Origin: Paramecium octaurelia | Taxonomy: Eukaryota; Ciliophora; Oligohymenophorea; Peniculida; Parameciidae | Length of the DNA: 64,000 nt | Direction: 5' to 3' | Assembly: GCA_905182995.1 (NCBI GenBank) | Contig: CAJJDP010000121.1 | Coordinates: 186,248-250,247, forward strand | Shown here: positions 1 through 14,073 of the stretch, piece by piece | Layout: every line of letters starts with the position of its first letter | Numbering within the stretch: position 1 is the first letter of the stretch | The notes under the pieces: generated by a model | Database searches by the model: none | Told to the model about the DNA's origin: nothing | What the model saw: the letters and a program-made list of their open reading frames with translations, nothing else | Position numbers and translations under genes: made by a program

Positions 1-225
1 TATATATACATAAATATTTGAATAATTAACCTTATTAGTACTTTAATTTTATTTTTTTGTTATCACAATCAAAATTTTGAATTTTATGGGAAAATACTCT
101 TTATAGATAAGGGAGGCAAATCAATATTGAAGAGTAATTTAAATTATGAACTCTAAATTTGGATCATTTTGTAATCCGCTATTATAATTGTATAAATTAT
201 TAAAGATAAAATTATATAATTATAA

Positions 226-2138
226 ATGCAATAAGAGGATAATAAAAGAAAGGTTAGATTTGAAGGCGAGGAAGAAGAAGAGAGAAGAGATGATGATGAT
301 ATTAAAAGGAATCCAAATAATTAGAGATGCCCAATAATTGGGGTAAATGATTAATTTCTTGACCCTTGTATTTAATAAAATTTATGAAAGACGCTGTGAA
401 AACATCATTAAAAGAAGAAGAAGCGTTAGAATAAGAAAATGAGATAATTCAATTTACAATATCTGAAGGAATAACTGCTGAGGAATTGATATAAAATTTA
501 GATATTAGATTATATCCAGAAAGAGATCCAATTAAGAATAATAAATGTATTAACAGGGTTATATTTTCTAGTTGTTCCAGCTGTTCTTTCTTTAAAGACT
601 AAAAAAGTTTCTAATAAATTAGATAGGCCCCCAATAGATTTAGTATGCGTAGTTGATGTTAGTGGGAGTATGATTGGTAGAAAAATTAATCTAGTGAAGG
701 ATTCTTTAAGATATTTAATGAAAATATTAGGTCCTGAAGATAGAATCTGTATTATTGTTTTTACCACTGTCGCACATATAGTTACTTCATTTATTAGAAA
801 TACTCAAGAGAATAAACCACTATTAAAAAAAGCAATACTTGAATTAAAAGGATTGGCATCTACAAATATTAGTGATGGAATGAATAAGGCTTTATGGATG
901 TTAAAGAATAGGAAATATAAAAACCCTATTTCTTGCATATTTTTATTATCGGATGGCTAAGATGATTATAAAGGAGCCGAATTGAGAGTTTTCGATTAAC
1001 TAGAATTGTTGAAAATAGAGGAGAAATTTGTGATTCATACTTTTGGGTATGGGTAGGATCATGACGCCTATGTAATGAATCAAATAGCAAAATATAGAGA
1101 AGGAAACTTTTATTATATAGATAACATAAATAAAGTAAAATGAATTGATGATTATAAGGCTAGCGATTATTTTATACTTGCAATGAGCGGAATGTTATCT
1201 ATATATGCCTAAAATGTTAGTATTAATTTGAAATCTAATGAGTGCGAAATAGTTAAAGCTTTTGGCGAGGGATAAGTGTGGTATAAATAAGACTAGAACA
1301 ATTATAAGATATAATTAAATTATTTATTAGAAGGAGAAAGCAAGGATTTTGTATTTGAATTATTTGTAAAAGAAGATTATGTCTTAAATCATGTAAATCT
1401 GTAAATAGAAATAAATGGATAATTGCTTAAATAAAATTTAGAATTTAGAAAGGATTCTAATTTTTAAATTAATGTATCCTAGGAAATAGAAGGCTAACTT
1501 AATGAACATGTGGAAATCAATTATTAGAGAGCCAAAGCCGGACACGCAATTGGAGAAGCATGCCATTAAGCATAGCAAAAGCAGTATTAACAGGCTTAAG
1601 AGTTGATAGAACATCAAATTTAATAAATTAAACAATCTCCTCATCTTGATAATCTAGCATTGAAGATAGCTTTAGAGGACTTAGAAAAATGTAAAATGTA
1701 TTGTAAACCAAAAATATTTGAGATGGAGGGGGAAGCATTTCTAATGAAAAAAGAAAGAAACCATATTGTTAGATAATCTTCTTTAAGTAAGTGTGATAAT
1801 TTATGCAATTAGCTAATCTTTGTGATTGGAATGATGATTAATAATAAAATATGGAGCATTTATAAAATGGAGATTTGCAGTTAAGTGCTGCTGGAAGTTT
1901 AAAGGGTTCAGACTCTGAAGTTTCCTCATAGCCAGACATTTAGAGGGATATAGATTTTGAAAATTTTGATCCAAAATTCATCATAAAATAATTGCTAAGA
2001 ATGAAACAATTTAAAAAAGAATAATTAGAGTAGGAAGATGAAGAAGAGGATAAAAAAATTGAATTATTAAAAGAATAATTTATTTTAGAGTAATAAGAAG
2101 AATTCGAAGAATAGGAAGGGGCGAATTAGAGTTAATGA
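226..2138 (+). CDS. VWA-domain protein with coiled-coil C-terminus
   Basis: Predicted 612-residue protein. The von Willebrand factor A domain begins around base 640 with the metal-site motif DVSGSM and runs to about base 1200 (ILLLSDGQ-like strand near 950). An acidic, Q/E-rich coiled coil forms the C-terminus. Three introns fit the reading: 547-571 (25 nt), 1135-1158 (24 nt, carries an in-frame TGA) and 1787-1812 (26 nt). The first exon changes frame near the CCC at 363-365; adding one C restores a continuous protein (NDQFLDPLYLIKFMKDAVK) and makes the coding sum divisible by three, so an indel error is likely. Paramecium has many VWA proteins of unknown role; metal-dependent protein binding is the usual family function. 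Start ATG 226 opens a charged N-terminus; 384 is an alternative. Confidence 0.8.
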
Positions 2139-2177
2139 AATTTTAAGCATTAAAAATAAATAATTATAATACACATT

Positions 2178-2984
2178 ATGTCTGATTAAATATAAGAATA
2201 TAAAGCTTGTTGGAAATAAGCAGTTGATGCTGCTGAAAAAGAATTAATTTAGCTTTACTCTTAATATCTTTAGAGTGATTAAGAATTATTAAAAGAGAAT
2301 TTGTAAAAATACAATCAATAAGAGTAACCATCTTTAAATTATAATAAGTAAACGTAATGAGGTTTAAAATGAGTCATGCCCTTAGGATAATATTAATAAT
2401 GATGAAGAAGAAGACTAATAAGATTAGATGGGTCATCAATCAAACATAGCAACTTCAACAACAAAAGAAGACTTTGTAGTGAATTAAGAAATTAAAAGGG
2501 AACTGATTAGAGAAGTGCCATTTAAAGATGAAATACTTTATATTTATAGAATTACATATTAGAATGGAGATGTCTATGAAGGAGAATTATTGAATGATTT
2601 AAAGGATGGATTAGGAACATATTACTATGAAAATGGGGAAAAATATGACGGGTTATTTTCAGAAGATCTTATTCATGGCTATGGAAAATATTTCTTTATA
2701 GGAGGTCATAAATACGAAGGAGATTGGTATTAGGGAGAAAAATTTGGGATGGGTATTTTAGATTTCAGTACAGGAGACAGATATATTGGAGGTTTTTATA
2801 AAGATGCATTTGATGGAGAAGGTAAATTAATGGCTAATCAATAGGTACGTTTGAGTACAAGAATGGAGATGTTTTCAAAGGCTAATGGAAAAAAGGAAAG
2901 AAGAATGGTCCTGGAGAAATGAGATACAAAGACAAAAGGGTTGTTATAGGGGAATGGATTGATGATGAATTATAGCCCTTTTGA
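2178..2984 (+). CDS. MORN-repeat protein
   Basis: 252 residues after removing introns 2324-2348 (25 nt, AAG acceptor, less certain) and 2822-2844 (23 nt). The N-terminal 90 residues are glutamine and glutamate rich (MSDQIQEYKACWK...). From about base 2560 there are six or so MORN repeats, seen as YEGEL, YDGLF, YEGDW and GDRYIGGF blocks, ending in VFKGQWKKGKKNGPG. MORN repeats bind membranes and phosphoinositides or act as scaffolds in cilia and the cortex. It lies 39 bp downstream of the VWA gene on the same strand. Function beyond scaffold is not visible. Confidence 0.82.
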
Positions 2985-3246
2985 TATTAAATACTATCAA
3001 TTCTGGAATAGATTGAAGTTTGATTTTTGGTTTCTTTTCTTTTCTTTATTTCCGATTCTCATTGTTAATCATTTAGGTTTTTAATTTTAGTCCCTCTGTA
3101 AAGCAAATCTGAAGGAACCAAACACTCAATTAATAGCGAAAATTCTTCACTGTATATTTTTATGAAATTTTTAGGTATTCAAAGAATTATTTTTTAAATT
3201 TGATGATATAAAGATTATAAAAATTGCAATTAATAATTAATTAAGT

Positions 3247-5153
3247 TCAGCCTAAAATTGATGCTTCCTAAACTTCCAATTATTTGTTTACATTTTTTTA
3301 AACTTTCAAAATTTGGTTTATAGTCTAAATTTTATGGAAAATTATTACTTTTCTACATAAATAACACTCATTTGATTTTTATATCACATCTTCAGCACAC
3401 TGTTAACAAATGCCTCCATGACGACAGGGGACAAATACTATATTAGGAATATTTTCATAGCAAACCAGACATTTGTCTTGATTTACACTTGATTCACCAT
3501 CTGATTTAATTGATTTTATTGAACGAACGGGTTCCTCTTCTTATTCTTACTTTGAAACTGTAGCCGGAATTTCTTCTCTTTTAACTTTTACTTAAATAAA
3601 TAATAAATTTAATACCATTATCAGTAATAGCAGGTTTTTATATATCTAAATCAAGTTCATCTTTTTTTTTATTTATAATCATGGAATTACTGGCTGCAGG
3701 TTTTTAGAGTATTTTTTTCCAAGTTTCTCTCATCGTTGAACCCTATATATTTGATCTACCTGATTCTAATTCTTAATGAGATTTTTGTCTTTTTTTGAAA
3801 TCAAAAGAGGCTTTGTCAAGAACAGCAAAGTAAGTACAAGATAATTTTATCAAATATAAAGGTATTCCTAACTTTACAAATTCCAGCTTTTTGGATTAAT
3901 GGGGAGAATTAAGTTACCTAGAATTTGGAGATTATACAGTTTGTTATTAATCAATATCATTTTAATCTTAGATACCTTAAACATCTTTTAAGTAAGCTCT
4001 TATAATACAATGATTAGTATTACTTAATTTATCTGTAGAAACATAGAGTAAAGATGAGAAGAAATAAGGAAAACAAAGTGATCACAACTATATATTTAGC
4101 AGTTTCAGTAAGGCTAATTAATTGGTTTCCCTCATAAAATTCAGAAGTTCTTAGTATGAACAAAAAAGGAAACAATGTAAATCCTATTAGCATTATGAAT
4201 ATCCATAGGTTGCCTGCCACTAAAGAATACATAATAATATACAGTAATGACATTGTTATTTTTTTTTGATGATGTTAACCAATGTTTCAATGCAACTGAC
4301 AAATGAGATAAATAACAATAATGCGCAAACTACAAGAAATACCCATAGCAAGAGAAAGATCTAGATCCACGACCAAGATATTCTTGATTCCCATTTGAGT
4401 GTAATTAACAAGAGTTAAAGACAACACATAGTTTTTAGGAATTATAAAATCTCAATTTATATAATTAAGTTACTAAAGCAGTACTAGTCTTTGTTGGAGT
4501 TTTGATTTTTTAAACTAGTTTCATAATTAGGAGTAAAGATGAAACTGCTAACATCATAATAGTGATGAAATAAATCTTAAATTCTTACACCTCATAATAG
4601 AACACAATAAAGATCTAATAAACATTGATGCATACTTTAAAGAAGAATAGAAACATAGTTTCTATAAGTTGCCAAATGCAATCATCTCCTTTTCTATAGT
4701 TATAGTATATCAGAATAAAAATTGTTATTAAGTCCTAAATCCACAATTATAAGAGCACGTATCGATGACTGTATTTCCAATGCATATAGGTAAAATAATT
4801 AACGAAAAACGCTTGTAGGAATAGATTGAACATTAGAGACTTGATCATTTAAGCATGACAAGAGATTACCTAATTTGTATTTTGAATACCTTGTCATCTG
4901 TAAGCGTAATGATGCTGTTTGAATAATCTTGTTCCCTATTTTAAACTTATCTTGATTGTCTATTTTCATTTATATATTTCATACAATTCTCTAAAAAGGG
5001 GTAGATTTTAACTAAATGTTGGAGATAAAAAATTTCTTCTTCTAGTTGACGCCTGTTAATCGTCTTCTATTTGAATTTATGAAGGTCTCATTCTAACCGA
5101 TCCCAATTATGATTCTGGCATTTAGCTAAAATATAAAGAAGGTTTTACATCAT
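3247..5153 (-). CDS. Multi-pass membrane protein with C-terminal RING finger
   Basis: The C-terminus, read from about base 3480 down, is a C3HC4 RING: KCLVCYENIP...FVPCRHGGICQQC...CYLCRK. The RING implies E3 ubiquitin-ligase activity. The middle (bases 3950-4900) encodes several hydrophobic segments, for example one of about 45 residues at 4029-4253, so this is a membrane-anchored ligase resembling the TM-RING families common in ciliates. The ATG at 5153 is followed at once by a 23-nt intron. Other exon joins in the membrane region were not resolved and the start is provisional. Stop TGA is at 3249-3247. Confidence 0.6.
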
Positions 5154-5244
5154 AGTTTTTGAGATAATATAGTTTATTATCAATAATAATTCAAAAACAC
5201 TAAAAATTTATTTTTTCATTTTCATAGTTAATAAACTCTGTATA

Positions 5245-6138
5245 TCACATAATCACAACTTTTGTTTAAGTCTCGTTTCCAACATTTCCTACGACTTCTA
5301 AATATCTAATTTGCATTGCAGCCCTACTATTTAACATTTCAGCAGCTTCCTTCATCATTCTTGCTGATTAAACGTTCGATTATGCCATCAGAATTTTGGC
5401 TTATGCTGCTCTAAATAATATGAATTTTATTAACCTTGTTTCTGTGGCTACTTATGCCAATGTATTCTATGTCTGTTAATCCATTTAAATATTATTTATC
5501 ATGATTGCTTCTATTTCGATACCCCAATCTATTGCGTGTGTTTCCACAAACTCTTTTATGCAGATCTAGATTTCATTTCTTTTTGAAAGTAAATCTTAAA
5601 ATGTAAAAGCTCCTATGACACTTCTAATAGACGTTTAGGTTAACCCAACAATTGCTTATTCAAAACCATATATGTTGAAAATCATTCTTTTTGGCTCTAT
5701 AACTCTCATATATAAAGAGACACTGACTTCAATTTAAATGTTGTCTTTAGTTATTACTGATTAATTTTCGTAATTCAACAGTTAAGTTCTGCAATCAACA
5801 ATAAATAAAGTATCAGTACACGGATTTAACTGAAGTATTCCAGCAGAAGCTACTAATATAAACAATTTAACTTGTTTTATTATATTTCCCAAAACGCAAA
5901 AGTACCCCAGCAAATCCTTGCTGAATTTAACGAAAGGTTTTTCCTACAATAATGTTATATGGGCAATAAGTTCCGTAACACTTCAAGCATTCTCCACATT
6001 TAAATAAACACTTTTAATATTTCCCATCAAATTCTTTTTCATCTTCAAGTTCCTCAATTTCTTCTCTTGCATTTTTGACATTTTAACGATTATCTTCATT
6101 TTTGAATTCTTCTTAATTAGCTTGAGGATAGACTAAGT
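5245..6138 (-). CDS. Stomatin-like SPFH/band-7 protein
   Basis: A cysteine-rich N-terminus (CLFKCGECLKCYGTYC) leads into an SPFH domain: QQGFAGVLLRFG, then LNPCTDTLFIVDCRTQ, VITKDNIQIEV, LTQTSIRSVIGAF and WGIEIEAIMINNIQ, then a heptad-like helix (NTLAQVATETR...AQAKILMAQSN). This order matches stomatin/prohibitin proteins, which oligomerise on the cytoplasmic face of membranes and organise lipid microdomains or regulate channels. The Cys cluster before the domain could be palmitoylated. A 24-nt TGA-free intron probably lies in the helix region. No in-frame ATG was found, so the 5' end is approximate. The 5' third lies inside the duplicated segment and reappears at 7270-7526. Confidence 0.75.
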
Positions 6139-7268
6139 TGATTTATATATGGTACTTTATTTTTAATGATACATATATATAAATAATTCACTTAGTTATT
6201 TTTATATGTGTATTTTTAGAATAGTTTTAATTGGTCCTCATGAATAATTATATAATTAATGATTAATAAGAAAAATCAGGGTTATCATTTGCCTTTGAGT
6301 AAAAGTGATGATCTATTGTTTGTACATGATATTGAATAAGAAAAATAATAAAATCTTCATGAATCATAATTAAGAAAAAGCAGTTTACATGACTTTGTAC
6401 TATAGATACCAAAGGAATAAAATCATAAAAGGAACTCACATAATTCGATAACATTTAATGAAGAGTATAAAAAAGTGAAATTGGTGTATGTATTTATTGT
6501 TTAAATTGCAGTCATACTAAGAAAAAAATTCTAACTCAAATTGCATAATATGGGTATAATGTTTATATGGCAGAGTACATAATTTAGAAGCAGAAAATTT
6601 CATTGGAATTAGATTATTAAGTTATATTGGATTAAGTAATTGACAAAATTCATCAGTTTGAGGAATAATACAAATCTTATTCTGGATTGAAGTTTCACAA
6701 AAAAAGTTACAAACAGATTGTTCCTGTGTTGATTGATGAGCAATAATAAATTGACTAATTTGTAATAGAGGAGATAAGATAAAAACAAGAAAAAGAATCT
6801 AAAGATTATAATGAAAATTGTGGTATATGTTTAGGTGAGTACATAAATAAGTAGAAAGCTTTGAACTGTAAACATGAGTTTTGTTATGAATGCTTACAGA
6901 ATTATTTAGACAATAAAATTAAGATAGGGTAGGTGCTGGAAATTGAATGTCCTCAATAAGGATGTGACAATTATTTTAATGATGAGGCTATAAAGAGCTT
7001 AGTTAATGATGATTAATATCAAAAATATGATAAATTCAAAAATTAAAAATTGTTAGACAGAGATGAAACAGTTAGGTGGTGTATTAAACCTGGATGTGAC
7101 AAATATATTAAGGGGAAAAGTATGTTTAGCAATACTATACAATGCGAATGTGGATAGGAGATGTGCTATGAGTGTAGAAGAGAAGATCATCCAGGAATGA
7201 CATGTGAAGTATAGATTTTTATTTAGCTATAGGAAGCATTAGACAAATATTATGAATAAACATTGAAA
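5882..7268. repeat. 1387-bp direct repeat, copy 1
   Basis: Bases 5882-7268 match 7270-8656 at every position I compared (constant offset 1388). Copy 1 ends exactly at the single N at 7269, and copy 2 starts immediately after it. Each copy contains the 5' part of the SPFH gene, the divergent intergenic spacer and most of the RBR ligase gene. A perfect repeat broken by one N is what results when two overlapping contigs are joined without merging, so the true chromosome probably has one copy. Confidence 0.95.
6567..7268 (+). pseudogene. RBR ubiquitin ligase, truncated duplicate
   Basis: Same sequence as the first 700 bases of the complete gene at 7955-9149, covering the N-terminal helix region, RING1 and the IBR but lacking RING2 and the membrane segments. 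It stops at the N at 7269 inside the coding sequence. It is probably an assembly duplicate and not a real pseudogene. Confidence 0.85.
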
Positions 7269-7269
7269 N
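7269..7269. other. Single ambiguous base at the repeat junction
   Basis: The only N seen in the window. It separates the two copies of the 1387-bp repeat and marks a contig join. Confidence 0.95.
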
Positions 7270-8656
7270 ATATTTCCCAAAACGCAAAAGTACCCCAGCA
7301 AATCCTTGCTGAATTTAACGAAAGGTTTTTCCTACAATAATGTTATATGGGCAATAAGTTCCGTAACACTTCAAGCATTCTCCACATTTAAATAAACACT
7401 TTTAATATTTCCCATCAAATTCTTTTTCATCTTCAAGTTCCTCAATTTCTTCTCTTGCATTTTTGACATTTTAACGATTATCTTCATTTTTGAATTCTTC
7501 TTAATTAGCTTGAGGATAGACTAAGTTGATTTATATATGGTACTTTATTTTTAATGATACATATATATAAATAATTCACTTAGTTATTTTTATATGTGTA
7601 TTTTTAGAATAGTTTTAATTGGTCCTCATGAATAATTATATAATTAATGATTAATAAGAAAAATCAGGGTTATCATTTGCCTTTGAGTAAAAGTGATGAT
7701 CTATTGTTTGTACATGATATTGAATAAGAAAAATAATAAAATCTTCATGAATCATAATTAAGAAAAAGCAGTTTACATGACTTTGTACTATAGATACCAA
7801 AGGAATAAAATCATAAAAGGAACTCACATAATTCGATAACATTTAATGAAGAGTATAAAAAAGTGAAATTGGTGTATGTATTTATTGTTTAAATTGCAGT
7901 CATACTAAGAAAAAAATTCTAACTCAAATTGCATAATATGGGTATAATGTTTATATGGCAGAGTACATAATTTAGAAGCAGAAAATTTCATTGGAATTAG
8001 ATTATTAAGTTATATTGGATTAAGTAATTGACAAAATTCATCAGTTTGAGGAATAATACAAATCTTATTCTGGATTGAAGTTTCACAAAAAAAGTTACAA
8101 ACAGATTGTTCCTGTGTTGATTGATGAGCAATAATAAATTGACTAATTTGTAATAGAGGAGATAAGATAAAAACAAGAAAAAGAATCTAAAGATTATAAT
8201 GAAAATTGTGGTATATGTTTAGGTGAGTACATAAATAAGTAGAAAGCTTTGAACTGTAAACATGAGTTTTGTTATGAATGCTTACAGAATTATTTAGACA
8301 ATAAAATTAAGATAGGGTAGGTGCTGGAAATTGAATGTCCTCAATAAGGATGTGACAATTATTTTAATGATGAGGCTATAAAGAGCTTAGTTAATGATGA
8401 TTAATATCAAAAATATGATAAATTCAAAAATTAAAAATTGTTAGACAGAGATGAAACAGTTAGGTGGTGTATTAAACCTGGATGTGACAAATATATTAAG
8501 GGGAAAAGTATGTTTAGCAATACTATACAATGCGAATGTGGATAGGAGATGTGCTATGAGTGTAGAAGAGAAGATCATCCAGGAATGACATGTGAAGTAT
8601 AGATTTTTATTTAGCTATAGGAAGCATTAGACAAATATTATGAATAAACATTGAAA
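7270..8656. repeat. 1387-bp direct repeat, copy 2
   Basis: Identical to 5882-7268. On the minus strand it begins inside the SPFH reading frame (7270-7526 repeats the N-terminal part of that protein, truncated at the junction). On the plus strand it runs into the complete RBR ligase gene, so this copy carries the intact continuation. Confidence 0.95.
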
Positions 8657-9149
8657 TAATTAGTTATTCAACGATGTCCTAAATGCAAAGCACCTATTCA
8701 AAAGAAAGAAGGATGCAATCATATGACGTGTTATCAATGCCGTTTTTAGTTTTGTTGGTTATGCAGAGCAAGATACACAAGAATGCATTTTGATTCAGAC
8801 AATTGCTTTGGATGCCCAGGTAATAGAGTTAAAGTTATAGAGAGATAAGCAATTTTCTAGTGATGAACCTTATTCTCGACCAAGATGGAAGAAATACGGA
8901 GGAATCATTTTCGAATTATTTGCGACCTTACTAATTCTACCCATAATTCCATTCATTTTAATTTATTATAGCGTGATGACCCCATTGAAATTAGTTAAGC
9001 ATTTTAATCGACTATATTACAGACAAATGGATGATGGGGATAAAATGTGCTTACTCTTACTTGGAATAATGTTTTTCCCTGTAATCATGGTGTTCTTGAT
9101 CTGTCCAGGACTACTTCTGCTCATGGCGTATAAGATTAAATATGATTGA
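7955..9149 (+). CDS. RBR-type (RING-IBR-RING) E3 ubiquitin ligase with membrane anchor
   Basis: 389 residues, one intron at 8820-8844 (25 nt). RING1 is CGICLGEY...CKHEFCYEC. The IBR has CIKPGCDKYI...CECGQEMCYEC. RING2 is CPKCKAPIQKKEGCNHMTC followed by YQCRFQFCWLC. The Cys after HMT is the position that carries ubiquitin as a thioester in Parkin/ARIH enzymes. Two hydrophobic segments follow (IIFELFATLLILPIIPFILI and MCLLLLGIMFFPVIMVFLI), as in the RNF19/RNF144 class, placing the enzyme on a membrane. The ATG at 7955 is chosen because it gives a complete domain set; the frame stays open about 30 codons upstream, so the start could be earlier. Confidence 0.87.
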
Positions 9150-9218
9150 TTATAATTAAATCGTACTCACATCAAACATCGCTTGTTTAGTATTGATCTT
9201 ATAATTATCTAAAGGAAA

Positions 9219-10377
9219 ATGTTAAAATTAACAGAAATTATGGATTCGACTTGCAATTTTTGTGAGTATCAATATGTACATAAAACACTAAATTAGGACT
9301 TTGCAGTCATAATCAAAAAAGCACTCTATGAAAAGTATTCGTCTTCGCAGAATTATACTTACATTCGAATTATCAACGATCTAATATTTGCTCGTAGAAG
9401 TCGAATCACCAATACATTCAAAGACTATCTCTTTTGGGATTACCATGATGAGTACATGGAGGACTACTTCCGTTCTCCAAATGATTTACTCTACGATACC
9501 ATCAAATCGAATGTATTGGTTGTAACTTAAAATAGACGAGCAGTCCCAAAAATTTGTACCCCGCATATTTCATACTCCTATTGCCAAAACCATGGATAAT
9601 TACTATAATCCCAAAATTCGATAATCTCTAAAATACTCCAATGGCAATTCCATTAGCGTTTCAAAAATACTACAAAGCAGTCTTATCAAAAAGTAACCTA
9701 ATCATATATTACTTTAAGACTATAACAATATAGTTCATAAGGGTCCATCTTTTATATCAAAAATCAGCTCAATGATATTGTCACCAATAGTTCATTATCT
9801 TTTCAAACGATAAACAAGTATTTTTCAACTTAATTATAGTAAGTAGGAGGTTGGAGTTCAACTAAGAGTAATTTATCAGAAATTCTGTGATCGCAGACAG
9901 GAAATCAAAAAATAAAAGTAGAAAAAGAGAAGCTAAGCTCATTCCATAGATAGAGAAACTCAAACTTAAGGATTTCAATTCATACCTATCATATATCACA
10001 AAGACAAACAATTTCTATAAAAGATCATCAAATAATAAAAGGAGAAAGATTCTACGTAAATCTAGTTTCAAAAATTGAACAAACAAAATAAAGCGTAGAG
10101 ATACAGAAATAGTGTAGAAATTAATAATAACAGATATGGTTCTGCATCTAAAATCTCTTAGTAATCAACTGCCAGAGTCTATGAGTCTAATGCTTCAAGT
10201 AGATATAATTCTACTGCTACATAACAAAAACTCATTCGTTCATAACGTACTAAATCTTAAACTCAAGATTCAAATAACATTACAAAGGCTTTAGAAAGTT
10301 AATTCAATAATTAAGTTGATGTTAGGTAAACATTAAAGAAGTTTGATAGTGGATCAAAATAAAAAAAAGTTAAATGA
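9219..10377 (+). CDS. Uncharacterised basic protein
   Basis: 376 residues with one intron starting at 9513 and ending at 9540 or 9543. The first 95 residues are mixed-composition (CNFCEYQYVHKT, DYLFWDYHDEYMEDYF) and may be folded. The middle holds a K/Q-rich stretch (RRQEIKKQKQKKR), and the last 120 residues are low-complexity Q/N/S. No family is recognised. It begins 69 bp after the RBR stop on the same strand. The intron is needed: upstream and downstream frames differ, and the downstream frame reads smoothly (FVPRIFHTPIAKTMDNYY). Confidence 0.65.
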
Positions 10378-10532
10378 ACTTCCTTTTATATTTTTATTAT
10401 ATCTATTCATAACAATATATCATCATTGAATCTAATTATGTATAATCTACGTCTAAGTCCCTTATTATCTTTATTAAATTGCAATTAAGATCATTTTATA
10501 GTATACTATTATTTCAATATTAAAAATACAAA

Positions 10533-10807
10533 ATGTAATAACCATCTTAACTATAATAATCCTCATGGTCAAATAATGACGAAGTAACTGTACTATAATT
10601 TAGAATGACTTAGAATAAAATGCAGATAGCAACTAAAGCAAGCATCAAGAAGGATCACGAAAAAAGAAGAAACAAGATGAGCATAAGCAATTTGAAGAAA
10701 GATTGAAAAATATTCCGGTTGGGTAAAAGCCTGATCCTAAAGCATATCCAGAAGAATGGATTAACAAGTGGAGATAACTGTTGCTAAAATAACAAAATAA
10801 GAAATGA
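10533..10807 (+). CDS. Small charged protein, 84 residues
   Basis: ATG 10533, a 20-nt intron at 10584-10603, stop TGA 10805-10807; coding length fits exactly. It starts with glutamine and serine rich MQQPSQLQQSSW, then a lysine-rich helix (RKKKKQDEHKQFEERL), then a more conserved-looking tail, PVGQKPDPKAYPEEWINKW. No family recognised. It sits 21 bp upstream of the CDPK start on the same strand. Confidence 0.65.
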
Positions 10808-10828
10808 CATATATAAAATTATATAAAT

Positions 10829-12653
<1,825 letters not shown>

Positions 12654-12798
12654 TTATAAAATAATATTGTGAATACATTTAGGTAGTTTATAAGTTAATT
12701 GCATGAATAAGGCAATTGGAGATATTTTATTTAAAAAGAAATTCAAACTTATTATTATATATAAATTTTTATTGTTGCTATTTATAGAGAAATATTGA

Positions 12799-13740
12799 AT
12801 GAATATTATTTAGAAATATTCAGATTTATAAAATTCTTTGGAGCTCTTGAATAGTGAACCATAATAGTTGAATTCAAATGATGTTTATGAATATGTTGCA
12901 ATTGATATTTCACCAAATTTAGAATGGTTGGCAGTTGGCGGTCTATATATTGATAATATCGTTCTGTGGAAGATAAGTTATTAAAATCAGACAAAGGTGA
13001 TAGGAACTTAAATGAATGAAGACTTAGGATAATTAGAATTTTCAAACGATTCAGTATTTCTGGCAGCGTGTGGATCTAGCACAAAGATAATCATTTGGAA
13101 TATGAAAGATTTAGATGAAAATCCTGCAATTCTAGATGGGCACTAATCAAGAATTTGGAGAATTCAATTCTTCAATAAACCTCAATTTGATATTTTGTGT
13201 TCTGGAAGTTCGGATTCATCAGTGAAGATATGGAATGTTACAAACAGATAATTATTGTAAAGTTTTAATATGAATGAAGATAATTAAATATATAGTATAG
13301 GAGTATCTCCTAAGAATGAGTGGATTGTAACGACAGGAAATGATTCAAGAGCTTTGATTTTAGACAGTAAAAGGTTGAAGTTGCTATCATAATATAAAGT
13401 CTGCGACAATTAATTATACTAAGTAGGATTTCCTTATCATACTACACAATATTATGCTTGCTCTGGTATGGATGAATATGTTAGAATATTATCGAAAAAT
13501 AAATTAATAAGAAAGATGAAGTTCCCAGAAAATTGGAAATGGCAAATTGAATTCACTTGTTAATCCCTCTTAGCTATATCTAGTATAAACTCTATATGGT
13601 TTTGGGATATTAGCAGAGGAACTCTATTGAAAGTGGTAGAAAACTTATTTTATACTTATCCTTCATTTCGATTCAAGTATTTGGAAAAGGGAATCTGTGC
13701 AACAGCCAGCAAAACTATGATAAAATTGTGGATAAAGTGA
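12799..13740 (+). CDS. WD40-repeat protein
   Basis: 313 residues in one uninterrupted frame. Repeated beta-propeller signatures are visible: YIDNIVLWKI, CGSSTKIIIWNM, DGHQSRIWRI followed by CSGSSDSSVKIWNV, and INSIWFWDISRG. About five to six blades are covered, short of a full seven. WD40 proteins are interaction platforms; the specific partner cannot be inferred. It starts 145 bp after the CDPK stop and ends 23 bp before the convergent NOP10 stop. Confidence 0.88.
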
Positions 13741-13763
13741 TTATAATGTTGTATATCACTAAT

Positions 13764-13983
13764 TCAAAATTAATGAGGCTCTCCTTAAGTAGGTAGCAAT
13801 CCAAATCTCTTTTTAAGTTCAACTCTATATTTCTAATTGACATCATCAGGACTAAATCTAGCTAATTAATAGATCATTTGTTGTACCAGGATGAGCATTA
13901 AATGTATATGAACCATCTTCAAGAGTATTCTTCAAAGTATAGACTCGCTTGCCTTCCTCATTCAAATAATACCTCAAATGCAT
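13764..13983 (-). CDS. NOP10: H/ACA snoRNP subunit NOP10
   Basis: 64 residues in two exons (intron 13862-13886, 25 nt). The start [18 protein letters not shown] and the segment AHPARFSPDD, then [16 protein letters not shown], match the conserved NOP10 architecture along its whole length, which is normally about 64 residues. NOP10 binds Cbf5/dyskerin in H/ACA particles that guide pseudouridylation of rRNA and snRNA. The intron falls between AHP and ARF. The gene converges on the WD40 gene. Confidence 0.95.
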
Positions 13984-14073
13984 TTTTATTAATAGTTTAT
14001 TATAAATTGGGGTTTTTTATTATGTATTTTTAAATATAAATAGGGATACATAAAAGATATTAATTAATAATAA

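Noticed and set aside
1141..1143. Premature TGA in the VWA gene
   Set aside because: It falls inside a 24-nt GT...AG intron (1135-1158) that keeps frame.
6263..6454. 63-residue minus ORF (and its copy at 7651-7842)
   Set aside because: Lies in the spacer between the SPFH and RBR genes, has no signature, and is duplicated only because the segment is.
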